DNA of 64,000 nt from Agrobacterium tumefaciens (GTDB lineage Bacteria; Pseudomonadota; Alphaproteobacteria; Rhizobiales; Rhizobiaceae), in the NCBI RefSeq assembly GCF_013318015.2, contig NZ_CP115842.1, positions 1,611,001 through 1,675,000 of the forward strand, in the 5' to 3' direction. Each line of letters starts with the position of its first letter. Positions within the stretch are counted from its first letter, which is position 1. This document shows, piece after piece, positions 8,563 through 17,657 of the stretch. Both the position numbers and the translations under genes were made by a program. The notes beneath the pieces were generated by a model. The model did no database searches. It had not been told where the DNA came from and saw only the letters and a program-made list of their open reading frames with translations.

Positions 8563-9318
8563 TCAGGCGGCAAGCGTGGCGCCGCCATCGACCACGATCT
8601 GCTGCATCGTCACATGGCCTGCCTGATCGGAGGCGAGGAACAGCACCGTGTCGGCGATGTCGTCCGGCCGCGCGATCTTGCCCAGCGGAATGCCGAGCTT
8701 GAACTGCTCGGGAAGACCGGCGACCAGTCGCTGTTTGCCGCTGGGATCGTTCAGCATGCCGGCCAGCATCGGCGTATCGGTGGAGCCGGGTGACACCACA
8801 TTGCAGCGCACGCCATAGGGCGCGAGTTCAAGTGCTGCACAATGGCTGAGGCTGACGAGTGCGGCCTTGGAGGCACAATAGGCGAGCATGCCGATGCGCG
8901 GTACAACGGCGGCGTTGGAGGCGATGTTGACGATTGCCCCCCGCCGCTGCCGCTTGAAGACGCCGCTCCATTGCCGCAGCAGGTAGAACGGCCCCGCAGC
9001 ATTGACATCCATGCAGGCGTTCCAGTCCTGCGGCGTCAGGCTTTCGCTGTCGCCGAGCCGGAGGATGCCGGCGGCGTTGACGAGAATGTCCAGCCCGCCC
9101 CATTCCTTCTCGATCGCCTTGCTCGCCGCCTCCACTGCCGCCGCGTCTGTGATGTCGAGCGTGATCTGGCGGAAGGTTGCATCGGTTGCATCGGCAATGA
9201 GGTCAAGGCCGATGACCTCGGCCCCTTCCTCGGTGAAACGCTCGGCGATGCGGCGGCCGATGCCCTGCGCGGCACCCGTCACCAGCACGCGCCGCCCGTT
9301 AAATCTGTTCTGCATCAT
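8563..9318 (-). CDS. entA: 2,3-dihydro-2,3-dihydroxybenzoate dehydrogenase EntA
   Basis: A 251-residue short-chain dehydrogenase that oxidises 2,3-dihydro-2,3-dihydroxybenzoate to 2,3-dihydroxybenzoate with NAD. Seen motifs are TGAAQGIGRRIA for the dinucleotide, DILVNAAGILR, the catalytic Ser in NIASNAAVVPR and YCASKAAL with the catalytic Tyr and Lys; SPGSTDTPML is the typical substrate loop of EntA/DhbA enzymes. The length matches the family. It starts 13 bp after entB and precedes entD, within one transcription unit with entC, entE and entB. Sequence alone could suggest a generic SDR, but the gene context makes EntA clear. Confidence 0.94.
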   Translation of the reverse strand: MMQNRFNGRRVLVTGAAQGIGRRIAERFTEEGAEVIGLDLIADATDATFRQITLDITDAAAVEAASKAIEKEWGGLDILVNAAGILRLGDSESLTPQDWNACMDVNAAGPFYLLRQWSGVFKRQRRGAIVNIASNAAVVPRIGMLAYCASKAALVSLSHCAALELAPYGVRCNVVSPGSTDTPMLAGMLNDPSGKQRLVAGLPEQFKLGIPLGKIARPDDIADTVLFLASDQAGHVTMQQIVVDGGATLAA

Positions 9319-9331
9319 CTTGTCCGTCCGC

Positions 9332-10201
9332 TCAGGCCGCGAGCCGCTTTTCTTCGATCAGCGCCCACCAGGCAGAAAGCGTCGGTACGCGGGCAAGCTC
9401 TTCGAAGCCCACGATGACGCCGCGTTCCTTCAGTTCGCCGGCAAGCTTCATCACCTGCAGCGAATCCAGCCCATAGAAGATCAGGTTCTCATCCGGGTCG
9501 ATGTCGCTCTCGTCCTCCACCATTTGCAGGACGCGGGCCTTCAGCCATTCGCTGATATCGGTGGTCTCTCCCGCGCCGGCAAGGCTTTCAGTGTCGATCA
9601 CCACGCCGCAGCGTGTTGCCACATATTGCAGCGCCATGCGGTGTTCGGCTTCGGAAAAATCGGCGACGGCATCACCCAGCATGAAGGGCTGAATATCCTT
9701 CATGAAGGCTTCAACAGCCGTCATCATGCAGCCGATATGGGCATAGACGCCGCCGATGATGATCTGGTCGCGGCCCCACCCCTTCATACGCTCGGCAAGG
9801 TCTGAACGCTGGAAGGCGCTGTAGCGCCATTTGGTCAGCACCACATCGTCGGGCGTCGGCGCAAGCTTGTCCACGACCTTCTGCAACTCCGGGTCGACCA
9901 CGGTCAGGCCCGGTCCCCACATGTCGTTCAGAAGCGCGCGGTCGGCGGCAGGCTGATCGTGCGGCTGGGCGGTGTAGATGACCGGCACGCCGTTCTGAAC
10001 CGCCCATGCCTTTACCTTTGCAAGATTGTCGATGAGGGTTGTCATCAACCTGCCGTCGGCCTCGTAGAACCGCAGGAAATAACGCTGCATGTCGTGGATG
10101 AGCAGCACGGCGCGCTTGGCGTCCGGCTGCCATTTGGTCTTGTTGGCCGGAAAGCTTGCTGCGACCGGCATCGGATAATCGGAAATGGTGGGGATCGTCA
10201 T
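9332..10201 (-). CDS. entB: bifunctional isochorismatase / aryl carrier protein EntB
   Basis: A 289-residue two-domain protein. The N-terminal isochorismatase (about 1-205) converts isochorismate to 2,3-dihydro-2,3-dihydroxybenzoate; LLIHDMQRYF carries the catalytic Asp, KWRYSAFQ the Lys, and YAHIGCMMTA has the Gly-Cys arrangement of EntB rather than the nucleophilic Cys of nicotinamidases. The C-terminal aryl carrier domain (about 212-289) has FYGLDSLQV, with the phosphopantetheine site at Ser247, and carries dihydroxybenzoate loaded by EntE. The start at 10201 has GAGG five bases upstream; the open frame continues further upstream without protein-like sequence. It lies between entE and entA. 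Confidence 0.95.
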   Translation of the reverse strand: MTIPTISDYPMPVAASFPANKTKWQPDAKRAVLLIHDMQRYFLRFYEADGRLMTTLIDNLAKVKAWAVQNGVPVIYTAQPHDQPAADRALLNDMWGPGLTVVDPELQKVVDKLAPTPDDVVLTKWRYSAFQRSDLAERMKGWGRDQIIIGGVYAHIGCMMTAVEAFMKDIQPFMLGDAVADFSEAEHRMALQYVATRCGVVIDTESLAGAGETTDISEWLKARVLQMVEDESDIDPDENLIFYGLDSLQVMKLAGELKERGVIVGFEELARVPTLSAWWALIEEKRLAA

Positions 10202-10274
10202 ATTGACCTCGATAGTTTGGCGCATCGGCATGGGCGACACGCAATTTTCAAATGGTTGAGGCGTGCACGCTCCG

Positions 10275-11894
10275 TTACGCCGGGATTGGCGCTGCGAGCA
10301 TGTCGCGCAGACGTTTCTTGTCGATCTTGCCGACGGCAGTAAGCGGCATGGTGTCGATGAAACGCACCCGATCCGGCAGCTTGTAATCCGCAACACCCAG
10401 ACCAGAGAGATGCTGGCGGATGGTCGGTGCCTTGAGAGCGGGATTGCGGGAAACGACGAAGACGCAGCTTTTTTCACCGAGGAGTTCGTCCTGCATCGCC
10501 ACCAGTGCGGCATGCGTCACATCCGGATGCCGCAGGATCAGGTTTTCCACCTCTTCCGATGCGACTTTCTCGCCGCCGCGATTGATCTGGTCTTTCACCC
10601 GGCCAACCACCCGCAGGTAACCTTCGGGCGTACGCTGAACGACATCGCCGGAATAATAAAAACCCTGGTTGTCGAAGACGCGCGCGCTGTGCTCGGCGGC
10701 GCGGTAATATCCGCGAAACGTATAGGGGCCGCGCGTCGCCAGCATGCCGGCTTCGCCTTCTGGAACGTCGTTGCCGTCCTCGTCAACGATGCGGATCTCG
10801 TCATCCGGGCTGATCGGCCGCCCTTGCGTGGTGAAGACAATATGGTCGGGATCACCGGCGCGGGTATAGTTCACCAGACCTTCCGCCATGCCGAAGACCT
10901 GCTGGAGGGCGCAACCCAGCACCTGCGGCACCTGACGCGCTAAAGCTTCAGCAAAGCTTGCGCCGCCGACCTGCAGCAGCTTGAGGGATTTCAGCCGTTC
11001 GCGATGGGCGGGCGCCACCTGTAACCACAGGGCCACGGCCGGCGGCACCAGAGGCACAATGTCGATGCCATGTTTTTCGATGAGGTCGAAGCAGGCAAGC
11101 GGCTCGGGATTGGCCGCCATTACCACGGTGCCGCCAGCGTGGAACACGCCAAGCGCACCCGGCGAACTCATGGGGTAATTATGCGCCACCGGAATGGCGC
11201 AGAGGAAACGGGTCTGCGGCGTCAGCTCGCAGATTTCCGCACTGGCCCGGGCGCTGTAGTCATAGTCGTTATGCGTGCGGGGGATCAGTTTCGGCGTTCC
11301 GGTGCTGCCGCCGGAAAGCTGGAACAATGCTACCTCATCGGCTGCCGAAGGGCCGTAATGCGGCGCATTTTCGGCGGGTGATGAGAGCCATTGTTCGAGG
11401 CTGCGCTGCGGTTCCGTCTCACCAAGCAGCAGCGTCACGGCAAGCCGCGGAGAGGTGAGCTTCAGCGCCTCCAGAAACGTGTCATTGGCAAAAAGCTCGT
11501 GGGAACGCGAGCCGATCACCAGCTTTGGCGCAATCTGTTCCGCATAGGAGGTCATTTCCAGCCGACGATGGCTGAAAAGCGCATTGACGGGTGCAGCGCC
11601 GATTTTCATCAGAGCGAAAAAGACGAGATAGAACTCCGCGATATTTGGTAATTGCACCAGTGCCGTATCGCCCCTGCCGATCCCGGCGGCAGCCAGATGC
11701 CCGGCAAGATTGGAAGATTGCCGGTCGAGATCGGCATAGGTGAAGCGGCGGTCGCCGCAGATCAGCGCGGTCGCGTCCGGCCGAAGTTCCACCTGCTGGG
11801 TGAGGATGTCGCTGAGCTGTCTGTCGATCCAGTAGCCGCGGTCGCGGTATCGGCGCGCCAGATCTTCGGGCCAGCGTTCAAATTCGATTGTCAT
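10275..11894 (-). CDS. entE: 2,3-dihydroxybenzoate-AMP ligase EntE
   Basis: A 539-residue stand-alone adenylation enzyme that activates 2,3-dihydroxybenzoate with ATP and loads it on aryl carrier domains. Visible motifs are the ATP loop LSGGSTGTPKLIPRTHNDY, the aryl-acid pocket region PVAHNYPMSSPG, VFGMAEGLVNYTR, YYSGDVV, the hinge GRVKDQINRGGEK and the catalytic Lys in AVGKIDKKRLR. The Asn in HNYP replaces the amino-acid-binding Asp, as expected for an aryl acid ligase. AGGGA lies six bases before the start. It begins 18 bp after entC and leaves a 73-bp gap before entB. Salicylate ligase is the only close alternative; entA and entB make dihydroxybenzoate the likely substrate. Confidence 0.95.
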   Translation of the reverse strand: MTIEFERWPEDLARRYRDRGYWIDRQLSDILTQQVELRPDATALICGDRRFTYADLDRQSSNLAGHLAAAGIGRGDTALVQLPNIAEFYLVFFALMKIGAAPVNALFSHRRLEMTSYAEQIAPKLVIGSRSHELFANDTFLEALKLTSPRLAVTLLLGETEPQRSLEQWLSSPAENAPHYGPSAADEVALFQLSGGSTGTPKLIPRTHNDYDYSARASAEICELTPQTRFLCAIPVAHNYPMSSPGALGVFHAGGTVVMAANPEPLACFDLIEKHGIDIVPLVPPAVALWLQVAPAHRERLKSLKLLQVGGASFAEALARQVPQVLGCALQQVFGMAEGLVNYTRAGDPDHIVFTTQGRPISPDDEIRIVDEDGNDVPEGEAGMLATRGPYTFRGYYRAAEHSARVFDNQGFYYSGDVVQRTPEGYLRVVGRVKDQINRGGEKVASEEVENLILRHPDVTHAALVAMQDELLGEKSCVFVVSRNPALKAPTIRQHLSGLGVADYKLPDRVRFIDTMPLTAVGKIDKKRLRDMLAAPIPA

Positions 11895-11912
11895 GGTGTG
11901 TCCCTGGGAAAA

Positions 11913-13088
11913 TTAGGCAGAAAGACCGCAGGCGTTCAGCATGGTCTTGAGCTTGGTCTGCACCTCGGCCCATTCGGATTCGGGTTCCGAGGCTTCAACG
12001 ATGCCGGCGCCTGCGAACAGCCGCACGGTTTGCCGTTGCACGGTGCCGCAACGGATTGTCACCACCCACTCGCCGTTACCCTCGGCATCCGTCCAGCCGA
12101 CCATGCCGGTGAACAGCCCACGCTCGAAAGGCTCGACGAAGCGAATAAGCCTGCGGGCACGCTCGGTGGGGAAACCGCAAACAGCAGGTGTGGGATGCAG
12201 CAGGCACGCGAGTTGCAGCGCATTGGTCTCGGGATCAGCAAGGCGACCCTCGATGCGCGTCGAAAGATGCCAGAGAGCGGCCGTGTTGATGAGGGAGGGC
12301 TTTTCGGGAACGTCGATTTCAGTGCAGCAAGGCGTAAGCAGCGAGCGTATATCCTCGATCACGAGGCTATGCTCGTAATGGTCTTTTTCCGAAGCCGAAA
12401 GCCGGTCTGCATTGGCCTTGTCCGCCACCGGGTCAGCCATGCGTTTTGCTGAGCCCGCGAGCGGGTTCGAGATGACTTTTTCACCCTGCTTGCGGATGAG
12501 GAGTTCGGGGCTCACGCCGATCAGATCGCCGCCATCGGGCAGCGGAATGCGGAACTGGTAACCCTCGCGGTTCTGTTTGGCGAGGCTGGCCAGCAATCTT
12601 TCGACATTGACCTCGGATGCGAAGGTCAGTTCGCGCATGACCGAAAGCACTGCCTTGCGGACATCGGAATGGCGGAAATTGACGATGGCATGCTCGACGG
12701 CGCGCTTGAAACCATTTTCATCGGGCAGGCTGTTTTGGCCGACAAGCGCTGGCATGGCCGAATCAGTCGAGATCGAAGCGGCACCCTTTGGATTCCACTC
12801 ATGGTTGTTGGGGATATATAGGCAGGATGGCTCGTTGACGTCGAAGGGGATGGCGCCAATGGCGATGGGATTGTCCTGTCCGGCCCTGCGCGCCCTCTCA
12901 AAAGCGGCCTTTATCGCCTTCTGCAAAGGGCTTCCCGCGTCTTCGGCGCCATGGGCAGGAATCGTTATCCTTTCGCTAATGCCTCTGGCACGCAGTTCGC
13001 CCGAGCCAGAAGTGAACAGAAATTCTCTATCAAAATCAGTAATTTCGTCGGAATCGACGTCATTCGTCCTGAGTGCTCCCGTTTTCAT
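11913..13088 (-). CDS. entC: isochorismate synthase EntC
   Basis: A 391-residue chorismate-utilising enzyme that isomerises chorismate to isochorismate, the first committed step to 2,3-dihydroxybenzoate. Family motifs are GVSPELLIRK, NPLAGSAKR, SEKDHYEHSLVIEDIR, LHPTPAVCGFPTERAR, ERGLFTGMVGW and the C-terminal LFAGAGIVEASEPESEW. The start at 13088 has a full AGGAGG six bases upstream. It is the first gene of the minus-strand dihydroxybenzoate operon, divergent from the first NRPS gene, with only 81 bp between the two starts. That gap contains an iron-type operator, so the operon is very probably iron repressed. Confidence 0.95.
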   Translation of the reverse strand: MKTGALRTNDVDSDEITDFDREFLFTSGSGELRARGISERITIPAHGAEDAGSPLQKAIKAAFERARRAGQDNPIAIGAIPFDVNEPSCLYIPNNHEWNPKGAASISTDSAMPALVGQNSLPDENGFKRAVEHAIVNFRHSDVRKAVLSVMRELTFASEVNVERLLASLAKQNREGYQFRIPLPDGGDLIGVSPELLIRKQGEKVISNPLAGSAKRMADPVADKANADRLSASEKDHYEHSLVIEDIRSLLTPCCTEIDVPEKPSLINTAALWHLSTRIEGRLADPETNALQLACLLHPTPAVCGFPTERARRLIRFVEPFERGLFTGMVGWTDAEGNGEWVVTIRCGTVQRQTVRLFAGAGIVEASEPESEWAEVQTKLKTMLNACGLSA

Positions 13089-13110
13089 GGGATGCCTCCT
13101 GTGCGAGTGG

Positions 13111-13138
13111 TTGACGGTGGCTTATACTTGATTATGAT
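13111..13138 (+). promoter_or_regulatory. sigma-70-like promoter of the NRPS/vibH operon
   Basis: TTGACG at 13111-13116 and TATGAT at 13133-13138 are separated by 16 bp and point toward the NRPS gene. The -10 element lies inside the iron operator, so a bound repressor would block polymerase. A perfect TTGACA on the minus strand (13154-13149) may be the -35 of the entC promoter, but no good -10 was found at normal spacing. Confidence 0.5.
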
Positions 13139-13143
13139 AATCA
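13129..13143. promoter_or_regulatory. RirA-type iron-responsive operator (IRO box) between entC and NRPS
   Basis: TGATTATGATAATCA fits the rhizobial RirA operator TGA-N9-TCA exactly. The surrounding 19 bp (13130-13148) also match the classical Fur box consensus at 15 of 19 positions. In Agrobacterium the Rrf2 regulator RirA, rather than Fur, is the usual repressor of siderophore genes, so RirA is the likelier ligand. The site is central to the 81-bp divergent promoter and could control both operons. Confidence 0.72.
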
Positions 13144-13169
13144 TGTTTTGTCAATCGGTGCAAATTCAC

Positions 13170-16100
13170 ATGCTAAATTTAACCCCCATGCAGGTTGCCT
13201 ACTGGGTTGGCCGAGAGGCGGACGGGATACTCGGAAAAGTTACGCCGCATCTCTATCTCGAGTTCGAAGGCAGGGGGCTGGAGGCGGAAAGACTGGCCGT
13301 CGCGGTCGAAAGGCTTTGCCGGCGTCACCCCATGCTCAGCCTCAGGATCGATGCGGAAGGGCGACAGACGGTGGACCCCGCCGGCCGGCCGCTCGGCCTC
13401 GACGTGGAGGACATGGCGTCTCTCAATGAGGAGGCGCTTGCGCACCGTCTTGCCACCAAACGTGAGGCGTGGAGCCATCGCCAGATCGATCTGCGCGTTG
13501 CCCCACCGGCGGCAGTATCGCTCAGCCTGCTGCCCGCAGGTCGCGCCAGGCTGCATTTGGATACCGACATGCTGGCCATCGATCCCGCCAGTATGCGTAT
13601 CGTGCTGGAAGATCTCGCCCGCTTTTATGAAGCCGACGCGGACGAACTCGAGCCATTGGGGGATACACCACCATCGTTTTTCAGCTGGGCGGAAAGTCTT
13701 GCATCCGATCCGGAACTCAAAGCCCAGCGTGAAAGGGACCGGCTGTGGTGGCGGCAACATATTGCCGATATTCCGGAGGCACCGCCATTGCCGTTTTTGC
13801 CCGAGGACCCGTCACGCGCCGTTCACACCGATCGCCTTGCAGCAAGACTTTCTCCGGCTGAACGCAGCAGTCTGGAACGGATGGCGCGGCGCTGCGGCGT
13901 GACCACGTCGACCCTGTTGCTTGGTGTCTTTGCAATGGTGCTTTCGCAAGCGACGAATACGGAAAAGTTCCGGCTTTCCGTGCCGGCTTTCTGGCGCGCG
14001 CCGCTGGTGGAAGGGGTCGATGCCATCGTCGGCGAATTCTCCAATGTGCTCATGCTTGGCGTTGATATCCGGCCTGAGGAGAGCCTTGAGCGACTGCTTG
14101 GACGGCTGTTCGGAGAAATGAACGGGCTTCTGGCGCACCAGTCCTATCCCGGGGTCAGCGTCATGCGCGACCTTTCCCGCCTGCGCGGCGGTTTGCAGAC
14201 CTCACCGGTTGTCTTTACCGCGGGTGTCGATTTGCCCGGGGGCGAGTTGTTTTCGGAAAATGTGGGGCGCGTGTTCGGCCCGATGATCCACACCGTCTCG
14301 CAGGGGCCTGGAGTTGCGCTGGATGCGCAGGTCGCAGCGCTCGATGGCGGGCTTTTGATCAACTGGGATGTGCGGCTCGATGCGCTGCCGGAAAGCTGGC
14401 TGCGAGCCCTGTTCGACGCCTATACCGCCCGTCTTCGCCACCTTGCCACCAGCCCTGATCTCGTTTCCGAGACCGTGGAGCGATTAGGCTTGCAAGCGCC
14501 TGAAGCGACAGTGCAGACAAAAGGAAAATCCATGGAACGGCCACTCTCAGCCTTGCAAAAGGCCTATCTGCTCGGTCGCGGCACCCATCTGCCGCTGAGC
14601 GGCGTGGCGATGCAGGAGTTCCGCGAATATCGCGGCAATATCGATCCGGCATTGCTTCGCTCGCGCCTCACCGCAATGGTCGAGCGGCATGAAAGCCTGC
14701 GCACCCACATCGATGAGCGGCGTCTGGTGCAGGTGGTCTCGAATGAGCCGAAGCTAAACCTTGATATTGTTGATCTTTCGCACCTGTCCGCTGCCGAAGC
14801 CGAACAGCGGATCGGCACCGTGCGGCAGGATTTCTCCCATGCCCATTTCGATCTTGCCGCTTCTCCCTGGCAGGTCACGGTCTTTCGTCTGCCGGAGGTT
14901 GCGGTGGGGGACAGCGTGGCGGTCTTCCTGCGCTTCGACGCCCTCATTCTCGACGGACGGGGAATAGCCAGCCTTGCGGCGGAACTCTTCGACGATGTCG
15001 TGCCGCCCGCATCAACCGTAGCAAACATCGCCGCGCAGCAGGATATCGCAGCGGCCCGCGCCGAAGATGCCGCCTATTGGGCGGAGAAACTTGAGGGTGC
15101 GGAAGTGCCCTCGCAACTGCCTTGGAAAGCCCCGCTCGAAACCATTGCCGTTTCGCGTTACAGCCGCCAGAGCCTGACCGTGGAAAAACAACGCTTTACC
15201 GCCTTTTCACGGATCGGCGCGAAAGAGCGGCTGTTCAAGAATTCTGCGCTGACGGCGGTAATCCTCGATGTGCTGTCGCTTTGGCTGAACGAAGGTGCCC
15301 TCGTCGTCGGCATTCCCGTCGCCCCGCAGGTGGAAGGCACCTTTGCCAATCGCTCGAGCTTCATCGCGCTCAAATGGGACGCGGCCAAGGGCGATTTTGC
15401 GGAGCGTGCCGCAGCTTTGCAAACGGATGTGCTTGAGGGCCTCAATCATCTGGCTTTTTCAGGGATCGATCTCAATCGCATCCTTCTCAACGCCAATCCC
15501 GGCGGGCTCGCCCTGCCTGTCGTCATCACCAACGGCCTCTCATGGCCGACGCTTTCGCAAGCTTCCACGCTTCGTTGGACGGACGGGCTGACCCAGACAC
15601 CACAGGTGGCGTTGGATTTCCGGTTTTCGCAAAACCCGGATGGCGATCTCGTCCTCGATATCGATTATGCGGAGCAGGCGATCGATGCCGGAATGGTGGC
15701 TGGCATTCTCGGCGCCATAGAGCGTGCGATTACCGCGATCACCGCCAGCGGGACGTTTTCGATGAATTTCCGCGAGATCGTCGACCTGTCTCACTATCGG
15801 CTGAATGGCGACGAGCGGAACTTCGTCTGCCCGCCATTCCTGGAACGGATCGCCTCGCATCTTTTCGAAGGAGACGGATCGCGCACGGCCCTGATCAACG
15901 GCGAACGGCGCATCTCCTATCACGAACTTGGCGACGCGGTGGCGCGGGCGATGGCGGGCCTTAAGACGCGCGGCATTGGCCGGGGCGATGTCGTAGCGGT
16001 GTGCCTGCCGCGCAGCCCGGAGCACACGGCCGTCACGCTGGCCGCTGCACTTATCGGCGCCATTTGGGTGCCGATCGATGCGAGCTCGCCGGAAGATCGC

Positions 16101-17609
16101 CTGCACTATCTGCTGACCAATTGCCGCCCGGCCATCATCGTTGCCCATAGCGTTCCTGAAGGATTCGACGCTGTCGGTCCCGAGGAGCTTCTCGCAGCGC
16201 CAGCCGCCTCCGGCGTGCCCGTTAACGCGGCGGAACTGGCGGTACTTTCAGCAAGCGAAGCACCCGCTTATTACCTCTACACTTCCGGCACGACAGGCAA
16301 ACCGAAATGCGTCGTGCTCTCTAACAGGGCCACGGCCAATGTCATCGACAGTACGCTTTCGGAATGGACGGTGACGGAGAATGACGTCTTTATCTCCGTT
16401 ACGCCCTTGCACCACGACATGTCGGTCTTCGATGTATTCGGCGCGCTTGCCGCCGGTGCGACGCTGGTGCTGCCGGAACCCGGCGAGGAAAAGGATGCGG
16501 TCCGCTGGAACGAGTTGGTGGCCGAACACGGCGTTACGCTGTGGTGCTCGGTGCCGGCGATCCTTGAGATGCTCCTGTCCTGCCGTCGTGGCGACCAGCT
16601 CGGCTCGCTCCGGCTCGTTGCGCAGGGCGGTGATTACATCAAGCCCGTGGTCATCGAGGAGTTGCGCCGGCTGAAACCCGAGCTTCGGCTGATATCGCTG
16701 GGCGGGCCGACGGAAACGACCATCTGGAGCATCTGGCACGAGATCGTGGCAGCCGATACCACGGCGATACCCTATGGACACCCTCTACCCAGCAATCGAT
16801 ATTTCATCCTCAACGATCAGGGCGGCCATTGCCCGGCGGGCGTTGTCGGACGCATCCACACAGTGGGCGTGAATGTGGCGATCGGCTATCTTGAAGATGG
16901 TGCCATTACCCAGACGGATTTCGTCACGGTCAGCGATCCCGGTGGACATGCGGTGCGCGCCTTCCGCACCGGAGACCGGGGCCGTTACCGGCCGGATGGC
17001 AAGATCATGTTCGCCAGCCGCGTCAACGGTTACGTCAAGGTGCGCGGGGTGCGGGTCTCGCTGCCGGATGTGGAAAATGAACTTATCCGCCACCCCTCCA
17101 TCCAGCGTGTACTGGTGGTGGATTACGGTGCCGAGCAAAAGGGGGAGGCTGCTATCGGCGTGCTTTATGTTCCGATGCCCGACCTTGAGCTTTCCACCGC
17201 CGATCTGCGCAATTTCGCCCGCAGGCATCTGCCGGAATCGCATGTGCCCGGCCGCTTTCTCAATGTGGCCGATCTGCCGCTCTCGGCTAATGGCAAGCCG
17301 GATCGCCGCCGCGCCCGCGAATTGCTGACGGCAGCGGAACCGGCAAAGGCACCTGCGGCTGCAACAATCAAAGTCGCCGATCAGGGTGATCGCCGGGTGC
17401 TGGATATCTATCTCGGCGTGCTGGGCAAAAACCCGGCAAATGTGGACACGAGCAGCGATCTGCTGGCGCTTGGCCTTTTGCCTTCGCATCTGAAAACCGT
17501 CTCGGCCGAAATTCGCAGCGCCTTCGGCGTGGAGCTTTCGCCGCAGCAACTCCTGCGTTGCCGAAACGCCAAACAGGTCAGTTCGCTTTTACCCGCTTCG
17601 GCGGCATGA
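13170..17609 (+). CDS. NRPS, Cy-Cy-A with degenerate carrier-like end (N-terminal part of a VibF-type synthetase)
   Basis: A 1479-residue synthetase. Two tandem cyclisation domains come first: DMLAIDPAS (Asp133, Asp138) fits DxxxxDxxS, and DALILDGRG (Asp590, Asp595) has Gly for the Ser. An adenylation domain (about 880-1390) follows, with YLYTSGTTGKPK at 1035-1046, HHDMSVFDVFG, GGPTETTIWS and the Lys in SANGKPDRRR. The last 80 residues look like a carrier fold but read LGLLPSHLK, the Ser being one residue out of register. VibF has Cy-Cy-A-C-PCP-C; the C-PCP-C part is encoded separately at 19325-22180. It should activate threonine and join and cyclise it with dihydroxybenzoate. In-frame ATGs at 13134 and 13143 fall in the operator, so 13170 is used. 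Confidence 0.88.
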   Translation: MLNLTPMQVAYWVGREADGILGKVTPHLYLEFEGRGLEAERLAVAVERLCRRHPMLSLRIDAEGRQTVDPAGRPLGLDVEDMASLNEEALAHRLATKREAWSHRQIDLRVAPPAAVSLSLLPAGRARLHLDTDMLAIDPASMRIVLEDLARFYEADADELEPLGDTPPSFFSWAESLASDPELKAQRERDRLWWRQHIADIPEAPPLPFLPEDPSRAVHTDRLAARLSPAERSSLERMARRCGVTTSTLLLGVFAMVLSQATNTEKFRLSVPAFWRAPLVEGVDAIVGEFSNVLMLGVDIRPEESLERLLGRLFGEMNGLLAHQSYPGVSVMRDLSRLRGGLQTSPVVFTAGVDLPGGELFSENVGRVFGPMIHTVSQGPGVALDAQVAALDGGLLINWDVRLDALPESWLRALFDAYTARLRHLATSPDLVSETVERLGLQAPEATVQTKGKSMERPLSALQKAYLLGRGTHLPLSGVAMQEFREYRGNIDPALLRSRLTAMVERHESLRTHIDERRLVQVVSNEPKLNLDIVDLSHLSAAEAEQRIGTVRQDFSHAHFDLAASPWQVTVFRLPEVAVGDSVAVFLRFDALILDGRGIASLAAELFDDVVPPASTVANIAAQQDIAAARAEDAAYWAEKLEGAEVPSQLPWKAPLETIAVSRYSRQSLTVEKQRFTAFSRIGAKERLFKNSALTAVILDVLSLWLNEGALVVGIPVAPQVEGTFANRSSFIALKWDAAKGDFAERAAALQTDVLEGLNHLAFSGIDLNRILLNANPGGLALPVVITNGLSWPTLSQASTLRWTDGLTQTPQVALDFRFSQNPDGDLVLDIDYAEQAIDAGMVAGILGAIERAITAITASGTFSMNFREIVDLSHYRLNGDERNFVCPPFLERIASHLFEGDGSRTALINGERRISYHELGDAVARAMAGLKTRGIGRGDVVAVCLPRSPEHTAVTLAAALIGAIWVPIDASSPEDRLHYLLTNCRPAIIVAHSVPEGFDAVGPEELLAAPAASGVPVNAAELAVLSASEAPAYYLYTSGTTGKPKCVVLSNRATANVIDSTLSEWTVTENDVFISVTPLHHDMSVFDVFGALAAGATLVLPEPGEEKDAVRWNELVAEHGVTLWCSVPAILEMLLSCRRGDQLGSLRLVAQGGDYIKPVVIEELRRLKPELRLISLGGPTETTIWSIWHEIVAADTTAIPYGHPLPSNRYFILNDQGGHCPAGVVGRIHTVGVNVAIGYLEDGAITQTDFVTVSDPGGHAVRAFRTGDRGRYRPDGKIMFASRVNGYVKVRGVRVSLPDVENELIRHPSIQRVLVVDYGAEQKGEAAIGVLYVPMPDLELSTADLRNFARRHLPESHVPGRFLNVADLPLSANGKPDRRRARELLTAAEPAKAPAAATIKVADQGDRRVLDIYLGVLGKNPANVDTSSDLLALGLLPSHLKTVSAEIRSAFGVELSPQQLLRCRNAKQVSSLLPASAA

Positions 17610-17657
17610 GCCGCATCATTGCGGCCAAAATTACGGAAATAATTCAAGGAAAAACAG

